From Bisbaumannia salifodinae (GTDB taxonomy: Bacteria; Pseudomonadota; Gammaproteobacteria; Pseudomonadales; Halomonadaceae), in assembly GCF_039522585.1 (NCBI RefSeq), contig NZ_BAAADR010000003.1: DNA of 64,000 bases; one strand, written 5' to 3'. The position numbers and the translations under genes were made by a program. The stretch's first letter is position 1; every line of letters begins with the position of its first letter. The notes under the pieces are model-generated. The model was given only the letters and a program-made list of their open reading frames with translations, searched no databases and was not told the origin of the DNA. This document shows, in pieces, positions 42,324-51,246 of this stretch.

Positions 42324-43154
42324 GTGATCCCCGAGACCGCTTCGCAACCCGCTGCCCTGGAGCAGCCCTACCTCGACCTGATGCGCCAGGTGCTCGACCA
42401 TGGCGTGGAGAAGCACGACCGCACCGGGGTGGGCACCCGTTCCCTGTTCGGCCACCAGATGCGCTTCGACCTGGCGCGTGGCTTCCCCCTGCTGACCACC
42501 AAGAAGTTGCACCTGCGCTCGATTATCCATGAGCTGCTGTGGTTCCTGGCCGGTGATACCAATATCGCCTACCTCAAGGAGCATGGGGTGCGCATCTGGG
42601 ACGAGTGGGCCGACGCCGATGGCGAGCTGGGGCCGGTCTACGGCTACCAGTGGCGCAGTTGGCCCGATCCCAGGGGCGGCTCGGTGGACCAGATCGACAA
42701 GGTGGTGGAACAGATTCGCAGCAATCCCGATTCTCGACGACTGATCGTCTCCGCCTGGAATCCGGCCCAGGTAGACGAGATGGCGCTGCCGCCCTGCCAT
42801 GCGCTCTTCCAGTTCTATGTGGCCGAGGGCCGCCTCTCCTGCCAGCTCTATCAGCGCAGTGCCGATATCTTCCTGGGGGTGCCCTTCAATATCGCCAGCT
42901 ATGCGCTACTGACTCAGATGGTGGCCCAGGTCTGTGGCCTGAAGCCCGGGGAGTTTATTCATACCCTGGGGGACGCCCACCTCTACCTCAACCATCTGGA
43001 ACAGGCCGAGCTGCAGCTGAGCCGCTCGCCGCTGGCCGCGCCGCGCCTGTGGCTCAATCCCGAGGTGGAGGACCTCTTCGCCTTCCGCTTCGAGGATATT
43101 CGTATCGAGGCCTACGAGGCCCACCCGCATATCAAGGCGGAGGTGGCGGTATGA
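42324..43154 (+). CDS. thyA: Thymidylate synthase
   Basis: A 276-residue enzyme. DRTGVGTRSLFGHQMRFDL, the catalytic Cys in LPPCHALFQFYV, RSADIFLGVPFNIASYALL and LGDAHLYLNHLEQ are all present. It methylates dUMP with methylene-tetrahydrofolate. The N-terminus is about 12 residues longer than the E. coli enzyme. GTG 42324, with GGA seven bases upstream, is preferred to TTG 42306. Its stop overlaps the folA start (ATGA), coupling the two enzymes that cycle folate. Confidence 0.95.
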   Translation: MIPETASQPAALEQPYLDLMRQVLDHGVEKHDRTGVGTRSLFGHQMRFDLARGFPLLTTKKLHLRSIIHELLWFLAGDTNIAYLKEHGVRIWDEWADADGELGPVYGYQWRSWPDPRGGSVDQIDKVVEQIRSNPDSRRLIVSAWNPAQVDEMALPPCHALFQFYVAEGRLSCQLYQRSADIFLGVPFNIASYALLTQMVAQVCGLKPGEFIHTLGDAHLYLNHLEQAELQLSRSPLAAPRLWLNPEVEDLFAFRFEDIRIEAYEAHPHIKAEVAV

Positions 43155-43675
43155 GTCAGGCCGATGCTGTCCGGGTGCCGGTGGCGATGATCGCCGCGCT
43201 TTCTCGCAATCGGGTGATCGGCGTGGATAACCAGTTGCCCTGGTATCTGCCGGAGGACCTCAAGTTCTTCAAGCGCATGACCCAGGGCAAGCCCCTGGTG
43301 ATGGGGCGCAAGACCTTTCAGTCCATCGGCAGGCCCCTGCCGGGGCGGCTCAATATCGTGGTGACCCGGGATGCCGGTTTCGCCCATCCCGGGGTGCGCG
43401 TCTGCCACGACCTGGCTAGTGCCCTGGAGCTCGCCGAGCAGCAGGCGTTGCTCGAGGGCGCCGAGGAGATCATGGTGATGGGGGGCGGGGAGATCTACCG
43501 CCAGGCGCTGCCCTTCGCCAGTCGCCTCTATCTCACCGAGGTGGATCTGACCCTGGAGGGGGATGCCCGCTTTCCCGAACTGCCCATGGCGGCCTGGGAG
43601 GAAGTGCAGCGCGTGGCCGGCACCCCGGTGGAAGGGCAGCCGAGTTACCACTTCGTGGCCTATCGCCGGCGTTAA
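43151..43675 (+). CDS. folA: Dihydrofolate reductase
   Basis: A 174-residue enzyme. IAALSRNRVIGVDNQLPWYLPEDLKFFKR is the conserved N-terminal region, followed by MGRKTFQSIGRPLPGR and VMGGGEIYRQALP. It regenerates tetrahydrofolate from the dihydrofolate produced by ThyA. Translational coupling to thyA through an ATGA overlap fixes the start. Confidence 0.96.
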   Translation: MSQADAVRVPVAMIAALSRNRVIGVDNQLPWYLPEDLKFFKRMTQGKPLVMGRKTFQSIGRPLPGRLNIVVTRDAGFAHPGVRVCHDLASALELAEQQALLEGAEEIMVMGGGEIYRQALPFASRLYLTEVDLTLEGDARFPELPMAAWEEVQRVAGTPVEGQPSYHFVAYRRR

Positions 43676-43745
43676 GGGAGAGTTGTCACCGTGCCCAGGC
43701 TGGCACAGACTTGGCAAAGGCATGACACCGAGGGAGGGGGGCGTC

Positions 43746-44858
43746 TTGAGCAGCGAAGCGAATCGACACTTGCTGGCGGCATTGGAAGGTCAGGTCGAGC
43801 GACGGCTCGATGAACTCGGCGAGGCCCGGCGGCGAATCGCCGAGCTGGAGGCGCGTAATCGACGCCTGGAAGCGGATAACCAGGCCCTGCGACAGCGCCT
43901 CGAGGCCGAACGCCCCGATGCGGGGGTGCCGCGCAGTCAGGGCCTGGCGGCGCTGATTGGGCGTCGCCCGCGTCCGCAAGAAGACGTGGCACAAGAACAC
44001 CAGGCCGACGTCGAGAAAGCGTTGCCGCCTCGGGTAACCTCCACTGCTGGGGACGCGACGGCTCCCCAGGAGCCGCTTTCTTCCCGGGAAGCGCGCTCTT
44101 CTCAGGCGCCCCTCTCCTCCCAGGAGTCGCCTTCCTCTCAGGAGCCGCTTTCCGCTCAGGAATCGCGCTCTTCTCAGGCGCCCCTCTCCTCCCAGGAGCC
44201 GCTTTCCTCTCAGGAGCCGCTTTCCGCTCAGGAATCGCGCTCTTCTCAGGCGCCCCTCTCCTCCCAGGAGTCGCCTTCCTCTCAGGAGTCGCTCTCTTCC
44301 CAGGAATCGCTCTCTTCCCAGGAGTCCCTCCCCATCGAGGCGCCGCCCTCGCCCCAGGCGCTCTTGACCCAGTGGTACCAGCGCTATCCCCAGGCCTTCT
44401 TCAAGGGGCATACCCGGCCCCTCAAGGTGGGCGTCCACGAGGAGCTGCTGGCCCGGGAGCCCTGGCCGGAGAAGTTGGTGCGCCGGGCCCTGGCCTGCTA
44501 TGTGCATCTGCCCCGCTACCTCAAGGCGGTGCGGGCCGGGGCCCAGCGGGTGGGGCTGGATGGCGAGGCCGCCGGGACCGTGACCGAGGGCGAGGCCCGC
44601 TATGCCCATCGTCAGCTCGAGGCGTTCCTCAAGGAGCGGCGTAAGGGCGGCAAGGCGACCCCGGGCAAGGCCGGCCCGGGAAAGGCGGCCACTGGCCGGA
44701 AGCGATCGGGCAAGAAGGGATCGTCCTCTGCCGCCGAGTCCCGGAAGGGGCGGTCAGACGAGCAGCCGAGCACCGATAAAGCGGCGGGGCGCGAGCCCGA
44801 TCCCAAGGCGCGCTTCACCCGGAAGCTGGATGCGCTATTGGCCAAGCATGGTCGTTGA
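43746..44858 (+). CDS. ProQ/FinO-domain RNA-binding protein with a hexapeptide-repeat linker
   Basis: A 370-residue protein: N-terminal coiled coil (about residues 8-60, LEGQVERRLDELGEARRR), then a low-complexity linker with 15 hexapeptides (about 109-198), a ProQ/FinO domain (about 200-300; LLTQWYQRYPQAFFKG, RPLKVGVHEELL, GAQRVGLDG, ARYAHRQLEAFLKERR) and a basic Gly/Lys/Ser tail. ProQ/FinO domains bind structured small RNAs and mRNA 3' ends. The TTG start at 43746 has GGAGG eight bases upstream; an ATG at 43722 is in frame but lies before that site. It lies just downstream of folA. Confidence 0.85.
   Translation: MSSEANRHLLAALEGQVERRLDELGEARRRIAELEARNRRLEADNQALRQRLEAERPDAGVPRSQGLAALIGRRPRPQEDVAQEHQADVEKALPPRVTSTAGDATAPQEPLSSREARSSQAPLSSQESPSSQEPLSAQESRSSQAPLSSQEPLSSQEPLSAQESRSSQAPLSSQESPSSQESLSSQESLSSQESLPIEAPPSPQALLTQWYQRYPQAFFKGHTRPLKVGVHEELLAREPWPEKLVRRALACYVHLPRYLKAVRAGAQRVGLDGEAAGTVTEGEARYAHRQLEAFLKERRKGGKATPGKAGPGKAATGRKRSGKKGSSSAAESRKGRSDEQPSTDKAAGREPDPKARFTRKLDALLAKHGR
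44070..44339 (+). repeat. 15 x 18-bp in-frame repeat in the ProQ-domain gene
   Basis: Exactly 270 bp encode 15 copies of a hexapeptide of the form [AE]-[PS]-[LPR]-S-[SA]-Q (edge copies degenerate). A higher-order block of four hexapeptides (ESRSSQ, APLSSQ, a variable unit, then EPLSAQ or a variant) recurs with 72-bp period. Neighbouring units are nearly identical in DNA, indicating recent expansion. Confidence 0.95.
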
Positions 44859-45216
44859 TGCTGGCGCATAGGGCAGGGTGCGACTCAGCGTCGCAGTCCC
44901 GGCTAATACAGCGTTGAGCGTCATGGGCTTGTCATGCGGGCCCGGCAGGCTATGATGGGCCGGGTGCCCAGGCGACCATGGTGAACGAGGGAAGTTCCGT
45001 GATCCGCGGATTAGCGATAGGAAAACAGTGTTTTTTCTTGTTGCGTTCTCCAAATTCCCGGTATAAGGTTTCTCCTGCGAGCATTGGACTATAACAAGGC
45101 TTGCTCAGGTAGCCGGCGCAGCGAGTTCGAGGAAAGGGCTCCTGCCGGGCGCCGGGAAAGCCGACTGCAACTACGCAGTAACGATCGAAACAGTAAGCTA
45201 GTAAGGACATATCGAG
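44859..45216 (+). promoter_or_regulatory. Long leader and promoter region of the porin gene
   Basis: There is no gene in these 358 bp. A promoter is likely at 45038-45067: TTGTTG, 18-bp spacer, TATAAG; a second -10-like TATAAC is at 45090-45095. The transcript leader would be about 140 nt, ending GTAAGGACATATCGAG before the ATG. Long leaders are usual for porins under small-RNA control, but no sRNA site can be named here. Confidence 0.5.
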
Positions 45217-46236
45217 ATGAAAAAGACTCTGTTAGCGACTGCCATCGCCGGCGCCATGGGCCTCTCCGCCGCTTCCGCTCAGGCTGCCACTGTCTATAAC
45301 CAGGACGGTACCAAGCTGGATATCTACGGTAATATCCAGCTGGCCTATTACAACACTCAGGATGAAAACGGTAACAGCGAAGATGGTATCGCCGATAACG
45401 GTACCACCTTCGGTTTCGCCGCCGAGCACGTGATCAACCCGGGCCTGGTCGGTTACCTGAAGCTCGAGTTCGACGATATCAAAGCCGACGAAATGGCGAC
45501 CGACATTGATGACGATGATGCCGGCGATACCGCCTATGTTGGCCTGCGTGGCGACTTCGGTGACGTTCGTGTCGGTTCCTACGACCAGCTGATCGACGAC
45601 TGGATCCAGGACCCGATCACCAATAACGAAGGCTTCGACGTCTCCGATTCCACCGGCGTGCACGGCGACGGCGCCAACCAGCAGACCGACAAGGTGACCT
45701 ACACCTCTCCGGTCTTCGGCGGCTTCCAGTTTGCCGTGGGTAGCCAGTACAAGGGTGACTTCGACTCCGCCGACAGCGGTGTCGACGAAGGTGGCAGCAA
45801 CGCTTCCTTCTTCGGTGGTGCCAAGTACACCGTGGGTGCCTTCTCTATCGCCGCCGTCTACGACAACCTGGATAACACTCTCTACACCGATATCAACGGC
45901 AATGTTGATAGTGTCGGCGACCAGTACGGCGTAACCGCCCAGTACACCATCGACTCCCTGCGTCTGTCCGCCAAGGCCGAGCGCTTCGATGCCGATGCCG
46001 CCGATAGCGATGTCGACTTCCTGGCCCTGGGTGCCCGTTACGGCTATGGCATGGGCGACGTCTACGGCGCCTACCAGAACGTCGACCCGGATAATGAAGA
46101 CGATCGCAACGAAGTCATCATCGGTGCGACCTACAATATCTCCGATGCCATGTACACCTGGGTCGAGGCCGCCTGGTACGACCAGGAAAACGACGAAGAC
46201 GACGGCGTGGGCGTGGGTATCACCTACCTGTTCTAA
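45217..46236 (+). CDS. Acidic general porin, OmpU/Gram-negative porin family
   Basis: A 339-residue outer-membrane protein with a Sec signal peptide (MKKTLLATAIAGAMGLSAAS, cleavage after AQA). The mature part starts ATVYNQDGTKLDIYGNIQLA, typical of porin_4/OmpU proteins, and ends with Phe (GITYLF), the outer-membrane assembly signal. It is very rich in Asp and Glu, as expected for a halophile. Codon use is more uniform and less GC-extreme than in neighbouring genes, which suggests high expression. It probably passes small hydrophilic solutes. Confidence 0.92.
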   Translation: MKKTLLATAIAGAMGLSAASAQAATVYNQDGTKLDIYGNIQLAYYNTQDENGNSEDGIADNGTTFGFAAEHVINPGLVGYLKLEFDDIKADEMATDIDDDDAGDTAYVGLRGDFGDVRVGSYDQLIDDWIQDPITNNEGFDVSDSTGVHGDGANQQTDKVTYTSPVFGGFQFAVGSQYKGDFDSADSGVDEGGSNASFFGGAKYTVGAFSIAAVYDNLDNTLYTDINGNVDSVGDQYGVTAQYTIDSLRLSAKAERFDADAADSDVDFLALGARYGYGMGDVYGAYQNVDPDNEDDRNEVIIGATYNISDAMYTWVEAAWYDQENDEDDGVGVGITYLF

Positions 46237-46280
46237 GTCGTTCTCTGACGCCAGTCAGAACGCCTGATCGAACGATCGAA

Positions 46281-46308
46281 AGCCGACCCCCAGGGGTCGG
46301 CTTTTTTT
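46281..46308 (+). terminator. Intrinsic terminator of the porin gene
   Basis: A 10-bp GC stem AGCCGACCCC/GGGGTCGGCT followed by seven Ts. Confidence 0.9.
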
Positions 46309-46384
46309 ATCGGGATCCGCCTCTAGACATGCTAGTCTCGGTGGCCTAGGAAAGTGGTTCCGATAGCCAGTAACAAGGAGTCCC

Positions 46385-47389
46385 ATGAACGTTTCCAAGA
46401 TAGCGATGGCCCTGGTGGTGGCGGGGCTCGCCGTCGGCGAGTCGGCCCTGGCCCAGAGCACGATGGAGCAGCGCTTCCGCGAGGAGGGGCGCCAGCTCGA
46501 CCTGACCGGCTTCTTCAACGCCGAAAGCGATGCCCGTAGTCGCACCTTCAATTTCGGTAGCGAGCAGGAACACGCCTTCGAGGTCACCGAAGCGGGCACC
46601 TATGAGCTGCGCAGCGAACTGGCGGGAGACTACGAGCCCGACTACCGGCTGCGCCTGGCACTGCTGGATAGCGACGGTGCGGTGCTGGCCCGCTACGAGG
46701 GCCGAGGCGAGGCCCTGGCGCTGCGTCAGGCGCTAAGTCCGGGAGAGTATCGCCTGCGGGTGGAGGGCCAGAAGTTCGGTGCCCGGGGACAGGGCTCTCG
46801 CGGTTTTTATCTGACCGTGCATGGTCTCGAGGGGGCCAGCGTCGCCTCCGGGGATGGCGGTATCCTCTTTAGCCGTAGCGAGGAGAGCGACCAGGCCTTC
46901 GTGCGTAACGCCGAACGCTCGGTGCGTCTTGGCGCCGGCGCGTCAGCGGCCGCTTCGGCCGAGGTGGCTAGCGCCAGTAGTGAGGCTGTTGATACGGCGA
47001 GTGCCGGCGCCGAGGCGGAACCTGGCGAGCGCCAGGCGGCCGCCGAGTCCTCCGCTGAGGAGCCCGAGGTGCGCGAGCTGGTCACCGATGTGCGGATCCG
47101 CGCCCGGGGCGAGGTGATGACCTTCGAGCTGGCCGAGGCGGGCCGGGTCGCCATCGCCACCTCCACCTATCCGCCGGGCTACGAGAGCACCTACCGTATC
47201 GTGCTCGAGGTGGTGGACGGCCAGGGGAGTGTGGTGGCCGAGGGCGCCGGTCAGGGCTTCGACGGCAATGTGGCTATCGAGCCGCGGCTGCCCTCGGGTC
47301 AGTACCGGATTCGCGTCCAGGGCCAGAAGTTCGGCACCGGCATGTCCGGGGTCAATAACTACGAGCTGCGGGTGCGGCTGCTCGACTAG
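46385..47389 (+). CDS. Exported protein with two PPC-like beta domains, unknown function
   Basis: A 334-residue protein with a Sec signal peptide (residues 1-23, ending ALAQ). Two similar domains, about residues 58-148 and 238-334, each run from a (T/A)FE-(V/L)-x-EAG strand through a Y-x-(P/S)-x-YR-(L/I) strand to a shared RV-(E/Q)-GQKFG motif. They are joined by an Ala/Ser/Glu-rich linker of about 60 residues. The domains resemble pre-peptidase C-terminal (PPC) beta sandwiches, but no catalytic domain is attached. No family name can be given. AAGGAGTCCC precedes the start. Location is probably periplasmic. Confidence 0.75.
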   Translation: MNVSKIAMALVVAGLAVGESALAQSTMEQRFREEGRQLDLTGFFNAESDARSRTFNFGSEQEHAFEVTEAGTYELRSELAGDYEPDYRLRLALLDSDGAVLARYEGRGEALALRQALSPGEYRLRVEGQKFGARGQGSRGFYLTVHGLEGASVASGDGGILFSRSEESDQAFVRNAERSVRLGAGASAAASAEVASASSEAVDTASAGAEAEPGERQAAAESSAEEPEVRELVTDVRIRARGEVMTFELAEAGRVAIATSTYPPGYESTYRIVLEVVDGQGSVVAEGAGQGFDGNVAIEPRLPSGQYRIRVQGQKFGTGMSGVNNYELRVRLLD

Positions 47390-47412
47390 TCGAGCCTCGC
47401 TCCTGCCACAAG

Positions 47413-47452
47413 AAACAGGACGACGGGCCCAGATGGGCCCGTCGTCCTGTTT
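47413..47452. terminator. Strong bidirectional terminator
   Basis: A perfect 18-bp stem (AAACAGGACGACGGGCCC and its complement) with loop AGAT, flanked by A- and T-rich ends, between two convergent genes. Confidence 0.9.
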
Positions 47453-47468
47453 TAGGAGCAATAAAGAG

Positions 47469-47490
47469 CCCCGGCCGAGAATGGCCGGGG
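47469..47490 (-). terminator. Second hairpin at the 3' end of the dcaP-like gene
   Basis: An 8-bp perfect stem CCCCGGCC/GGCCGGGG with a 6-nt loop, followed on the minus strand by CTCTTTATT. Confidence 0.65.
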
Positions 47491-47541
47491 CAAGATCGAA
47501 AGTGCGGTAAGCCGGTAAGGGGCGCTTTTCGGCCCGCGGGC

Positions 47542-48681
47542 TTAGAAGCTGTACTGCACCATGCCCTGCAGGCGCAGGGCGTCGCCGTCGCGACCATCCA
47601 CCACCTCGCGGCTGTGATAGCCCGCCTCGATGCCGTAGGTAACGTTGCGGATCGGCGACCAGATGTAGTTCAGGTGCACGACCTCGAAAGTCTCGTTGGC
47701 GCTGCCGGTGAGGGCGCCGGCGGCGACCGCCTCGTCCAGGTCGGCCTGGGCCACGCCATAGCCCAGGGTGACATTGCCGGGGCCGGCGGCGGCGGTGATG
47801 CCCAGGGTGCCGCCGGTGGCGCCGATGGTCTCCAGCTCGCCGGTGGCCGGATCCAGGTAGGCCGGGGCCGCCGGAGAACCTTCCAGATAACCGCCGATGC
47901 CATCGCCATGGGTCAGGGAGCCGCGCAGGGTCACCCCCTCGGCCACCCGGGCGCTGGCCTCCAGGTTCAGGCCCCAGCCGAAGGCGCTGTCCTTGCCGGT
48001 GTCGGTGGTGCCGGTGGTGTCATACTCCAGGTGGCGCAGCACGGCGGAGGCGCCATAGTTGAAGCCATTGACGCCGCCCTGATAGCGCAGGGTCAGGTCG
48101 GGTAGCTGGCTCTTGGTGTCGTCGGCCAGCGGCGAGCCGCCGAGGTTTTCGGGATCCTCCAGGGCCACCGAGAGACCGCCCGTGGTGTAGCGCAGCTGGG
48201 CCTGACGGCCCGCATTGCCCTGGCCCGGCTCCGGGGTGAAGTCGATGGTGGGGTTCATGCCCAGGAAGCCGCCGAAGTTGGACCAGGTCTGACCGGCCAG
48301 CACGCCGTTCCACTCCCCATAGGCGTGGCGCAGGCGGAAGCTGCCGCCGCCGCCGCCGAAGAAGTCGCCCTCGATGGTGGTCTTGAGTGTGCTGCCACCG
48401 GCGGGGGTGGCGGTGGAGAAGCCCAGGCGGCTCTGGAAGGCGTGCAGGGTGGTATGGCCGTCGGAGCCGGCTTCATCGTCCAGGCGAATCAGGGTGCGGT
48501 TGGCGCTGTTGCCGAGATCCGCATCCAGGTCATGGATGATATCCAGCTTGGCATAGCCGTAGATATTGGCGGTGGTCTCGCCGACCTGAAGCTCGTAGGC
48601 CTGGGAGGTGCCGGCGATGGCCAGGGCCAGGGCGGCGGTCGAGAAGAGTCCGGCTTGCTTGATCTTATTATGAGTCGTCAC
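47542..48681 (-). CDS. DcaP-family trimeric outer-membrane channel
   Basis: A 379-residue outer-membrane protein with a signal peptide (about residues 1-28, ending TSQA). The mature N-terminus has ANIYGYAKLDIIHDLDADLG and the chain ends in Phe (MVQYSF), both typical of DcaP-like porins, which import dicarboxylates and small organic anions in Acinetobacter and relatives. A Gly run (FFGGGGGSFRLRHAYGEW) precedes the AGQTWSNFGGF segment. The start is GTG with AAGGAAC upstream. The substrate in this organism is unknown. Confidence 0.85.
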   Translation of the reverse strand: MTTHNKIKQAGLFSTAALALAIAGTSQAYELQVGETTANIYGYAKLDIIHDLDADLGNSANRTLIRLDDEAGSDGHTTLHAFQSRLGFSTATPAGGSTLKTTIEGDFFGGGGGSFRLRHAYGEWNGVLAGQTWSNFGGFLGMNPTIDFTPEPGQGNAGRQAQLRYTTGGLSVALEDPENLGGSPLADDTKSQLPDLTLRYQGGVNGFNYGASAVLRHLEYDTTGTTDTGKDSAFGWGLNLEASARVAEGVTLRGSLTHGDGIGGYLEGSPAAPAYLDPATGELETIGATGGTLGITAAAGPGNVTLGYGVAQADLDEAVAAGALTGSANETFEVVHLNYIWSPIRNVTYGIEAGYHSREVVDGRDGDALRLQGMVQYSF

Positions 48682-49027
48682 GTCTTGTTCCTTGTTTTAT
48701 TGCGTATCATTACCTGCCTTCGGGCAGGTCTTATTGTTTGACGAATTAATCCGGGGATATCATCGGATGGTCGACAACTATCCCCTTGCGTCGATTGAGC
48801 AAGGTATCTCGCCATGGCGTTGATGACAATGGAGTGATACCTAGACAAAGGTTGTGTATATAAAAATGTATCCTAATTTTTGTTGGCTCTTGTCGCACCG
48901 AGCCGGCACTCATGGCGGGCGGGGTGGGTCACCAGGGGGAGCCGGGTGTAGGCTAGGATTGACAAGTGCTAAAGGAGAGGGCACCGGCGGGCGATAATCA
49001 GGCCGGAGCTTGGCATAAGGAAAAGGG
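48682..49027. other. Divergent control region between dcaP-like and diguanylate cyclase genes
   Basis: No gene is seen. A hairpin ACCTGCC-TTCG-GGCAGGT (48712-48729) lies in the leader of the dcaP-like gene, about 31 bp before its start, and could affect its translation. A very AT-rich core (about 48850-48890, TGTATATAAAAATGTATCC) lies in the middle. A TTGACA at 48959-48964 and a GATAAT at 48993-48998 lie upstream of the cyclase gene but are 28 bp apart, too far for one promoter. Confidence 0.45.
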
Positions 49028-51010
49028 ATGCGATTGAAAGGAGTTCTGGGAATACGCGGTGGTCTGGGGTCGCTGAAGGGGCGACTGCTGCTGGGGCTGA
49101 GTGCCACCTGGGTGGTGGTCCTGGCGGGAGTGCTTGCCTTTGGCTGGCAACTGGGCCGGGACCTGGTCGAGGACCTCAATGGCACCCATCTGCGTTATGA
49201 GGCGCAACTGATCGCCGATGATCTCTCCGCCGAGATCGACAAGCGTATCTCGGCCCTGGAGCGCTTGGTGCCGCTGTTGGAGAGTCAGACCCTGGATGCC
49301 GAGTCCCTGCGCGACGGGCTGCGTCATAACGATGCCCTGCTGGCCTGGTTCGATGGCCTGGTGGTGGCGAATGCCGAGGGGCGAGTCGTCGCCGACTGGC
49401 CGTTCGTTCCCGGGCGGACTGGCCTGGAAATCGCTGCGGAAGACTTCTTCCGCCTGCCTCGTCATCTGGGGCGTCCCTATGTCAGCGAGCCCTTTCGGGG
49501 GCGTGCCAGCGGCGAGGCCCTGGTGATGATCAGCCTGCCCCTCGACGATGCAAACGGAAACTTTCTCGGCATCCTCGGCGGCCTGGTGAACCTGGCCGAA
49601 GGCAGCCTCTTCGATCGCCTGCGGCGCATTCGCCTGGGCGAGCATGGCTTCGCCGCCGTGGCCACCGCCTCGGGCACCATCCTGTTTCACCCCGACCCCG
49701 CCCTGGTACTACAGCCGGTGCCGGGACCCGATCAGGCCCCCTGGGCCGACCTGGCCCTGGATGGTTGGGAAGGAGTCGCCTATGCGCCCCTGCTTAGCGA
49801 GGAGATGTCCTTGCAGGCCTATCGGCAGATCTGGCCGGCCAACTGGGTGGTGGGCATCTTCCTGCCCCAGCGCGAGATGCAATCGGCACTGCAGGCGCTG
49901 ATTCACCGGCTGGGCTGGGGTGGAGGGGTCGCCGTCCTGGTCATGCTGCCGCTGATCTTCTGGCGCATCGGTCGGGTGTTGGCGCCGCTGCGGCAACTGG
50001 AACGACAGATCGACGAGGTGGGGCAGGGAGAGCGCTCACGGATCGTCCTGGATACCCGCATGGGGGAGCTCGACCAGGTGGCGGCCACCTTCAACCGGGT
50101 CGAGCGGGAGCGTGCGGCCAGTCACGCTTCCCAGCAGGAACGCCAGGCCTTTCTCGATGCGGTACTGGAGTCGACCCCGACGGGGATCTTCGTCGCCGAC
50201 CCGGCGGGGAAGACCTCCTATATGAACCCGGCCCTGCGAGCCCTGGTGGGGCATGGTGCCAAGCGCTCCTGGCCCTGGTATGCCAATCTGCACCCCGAGG
50301 AGCGTCAGGATGCCCTGGACCTGTGGCGGCATACCCTGGCCAGTGGCGAGGAGTTCCTGCGCCAGTGCCGTTTCTGTCATGCCGATGGCAGCGTGCTGTG
50401 GCTGGAGGTACACGCCACGGCGGTCAGGATCGGGCCGCGGCTGCTGGGTTTCGTGGGCATGGTCAAGGACATCACCGAGCGCCGCGAGATCGAGGCCCAG
50501 CAGCGCTGGGAGGCCGAGCATGATCCCCTTACCGGGTTGCTCAATCGGCGTGGCTTCGAGCGCCGACTGGAGGAGGCCTGGAGTGACTGGTGCAATCAGT
50601 CGGTACCGGCGGTACTGATCCTCTTCGACCTGGATCACTTCAAGCCGATCAATGACGAGGGCGGCCATGCCCTGGGCGATGAGTTGCTCCGGCGCCTCGC
50701 CGGGGCGGTATCGGGCTCGGTGCGCCGGAGTGACTGGGTGGCGCGCCTCGGCGGCGATGAGTTCGCCGTGCTGATGCCCGGCTGTGCCCTGACTCAGGGG
50801 CTGCCGGTGGCGGAGGCCCTGCGGCGTGCCGCCGCCGGGGTCTCGGTGGCGAAGGGCGGGCATCGCTACTCCACGACCCTGAGCCTGGGGGTCTCGAGCT
50901 TCGAGCCGGGCGATGCGGATGTGGGGGCGGCCCTGAAGCGCGCCGATGCCGCCAGCTATCGGGCCAAGCGCCTGGGACGCAACGGGGTGCAGGTAGCGGC
51001 GTTGGAATAA
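49028..51010 (+). CDS. Membrane diguanylate cyclase: dCACHE-HAMP-PAS-GGDEF
   Basis: A 660-residue protein. A membrane segment near residues 19-40 and another near 295-315 bracket a periplasmic dCACHE-type sensor (FPFVPGRTGLEIA-like region). A HAMP-like stretch, a PAS domain (about 370-495, ending GMVKDITERREIEAQQ) and a GGDEF domain (about 500-660) follow. The active site is LGGDEFAVL; RRSD five residues before GGDEF is an intact inhibitory I-site. It should make cyclic di-GMP in response to a periplasmic ligand. AAGGAAAAGGG precedes the ATG. Confidence 0.9.
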   Translation: MRLKGVLGIRGGLGSLKGRLLLGLSATWVVVLAGVLAFGWQLGRDLVEDLNGTHLRYEAQLIADDLSAEIDKRISALERLVPLLESQTLDAESLRDGLRHNDALLAWFDGLVVANAEGRVVADWPFVPGRTGLEIAAEDFFRLPRHLGRPYVSEPFRGRASGEALVMISLPLDDANGNFLGILGGLVNLAEGSLFDRLRRIRLGEHGFAAVATASGTILFHPDPALVLQPVPGPDQAPWADLALDGWEGVAYAPLLSEEMSLQAYRQIWPANWVVGIFLPQREMQSALQALIHRLGWGGGVAVLVMLPLIFWRIGRVLAPLRQLERQIDEVGQGERSRIVLDTRMGELDQVAATFNRVERERAASHASQQERQAFLDAVLESTPTGIFVADPAGKTSYMNPALRALVGHGAKRSWPWYANLHPEERQDALDLWRHTLASGEEFLRQCRFCHADGSVLWLEVHATAVRIGPRLLGFVGMVKDITERREIEAQQRWEAEHDPLTGLLNRRGFERRLEEAWSDWCNQSVPAVLILFDLDHFKPINDEGGHALGDELLRRLAGAVSGSVRRSDWVARLGGDEFAVLMPGCALTQGLPVAEALRRAAAGVSVAKGGHRYSTTLSLGVSSFEPGDADVGAALKRADAASYRAKRLGRNGVQVAALE

Positions 51011-51134
51011 TCCAGGAAGAGCAACGACTACCGTGACGAAGCGCTCGCGGTGTCCGTAGGGTGCTCGGAGAGGATTCGGAGAGGCTGGATAAGCGCGGGA
51101 AGCCAGAGCGGCCGCCCTGAAGTGCGGGTTGGCG

Positions 51135-51211
51135 TGGCGCCCCCTTCAGGATTCGAACCTGAGACCTATCCCTTAGGAGGGGATTGCTCTATCCAGCTGA
51201 GCTAAGGGGGC
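51135..51211 (-). tRNA. tRNA-Arg (anticodon CCU)
   Basis: A 77-nt cloverleaf on the minus strand with acceptor stem GCCCCCT/AGGGGGC, D-loop AGCTCAGCTGGATAGAGC, anticodon arm CCCCTCCTAAGGG (anticodon CCT in DNA) and T-arm CAGGTTCGAATCCTG. The CCA end is encoded. It reads AGG codons, which are rare in the surrounding genes. Confidence 0.95.
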
Positions 51212-51246
51212 GAGCCGCGAGGATTATACGGATCCCGGGCGGCAAG

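Noticed and set aside
48682..48840. Sigma-54 promoter (TGGCGAGATACCTTGCT on the minus strand) for the dcaP-like gene
   Set aside because: The GG and GC elements are 11 rather than 10 bases apart, a spacing sigma-54 does not tolerate well.
51135..51211. tRNA-Arg gene as integration site of a genomic island
   Set aside because: No integrase, no repeated tRNA 3' end and no foreign gene set lies on either side.
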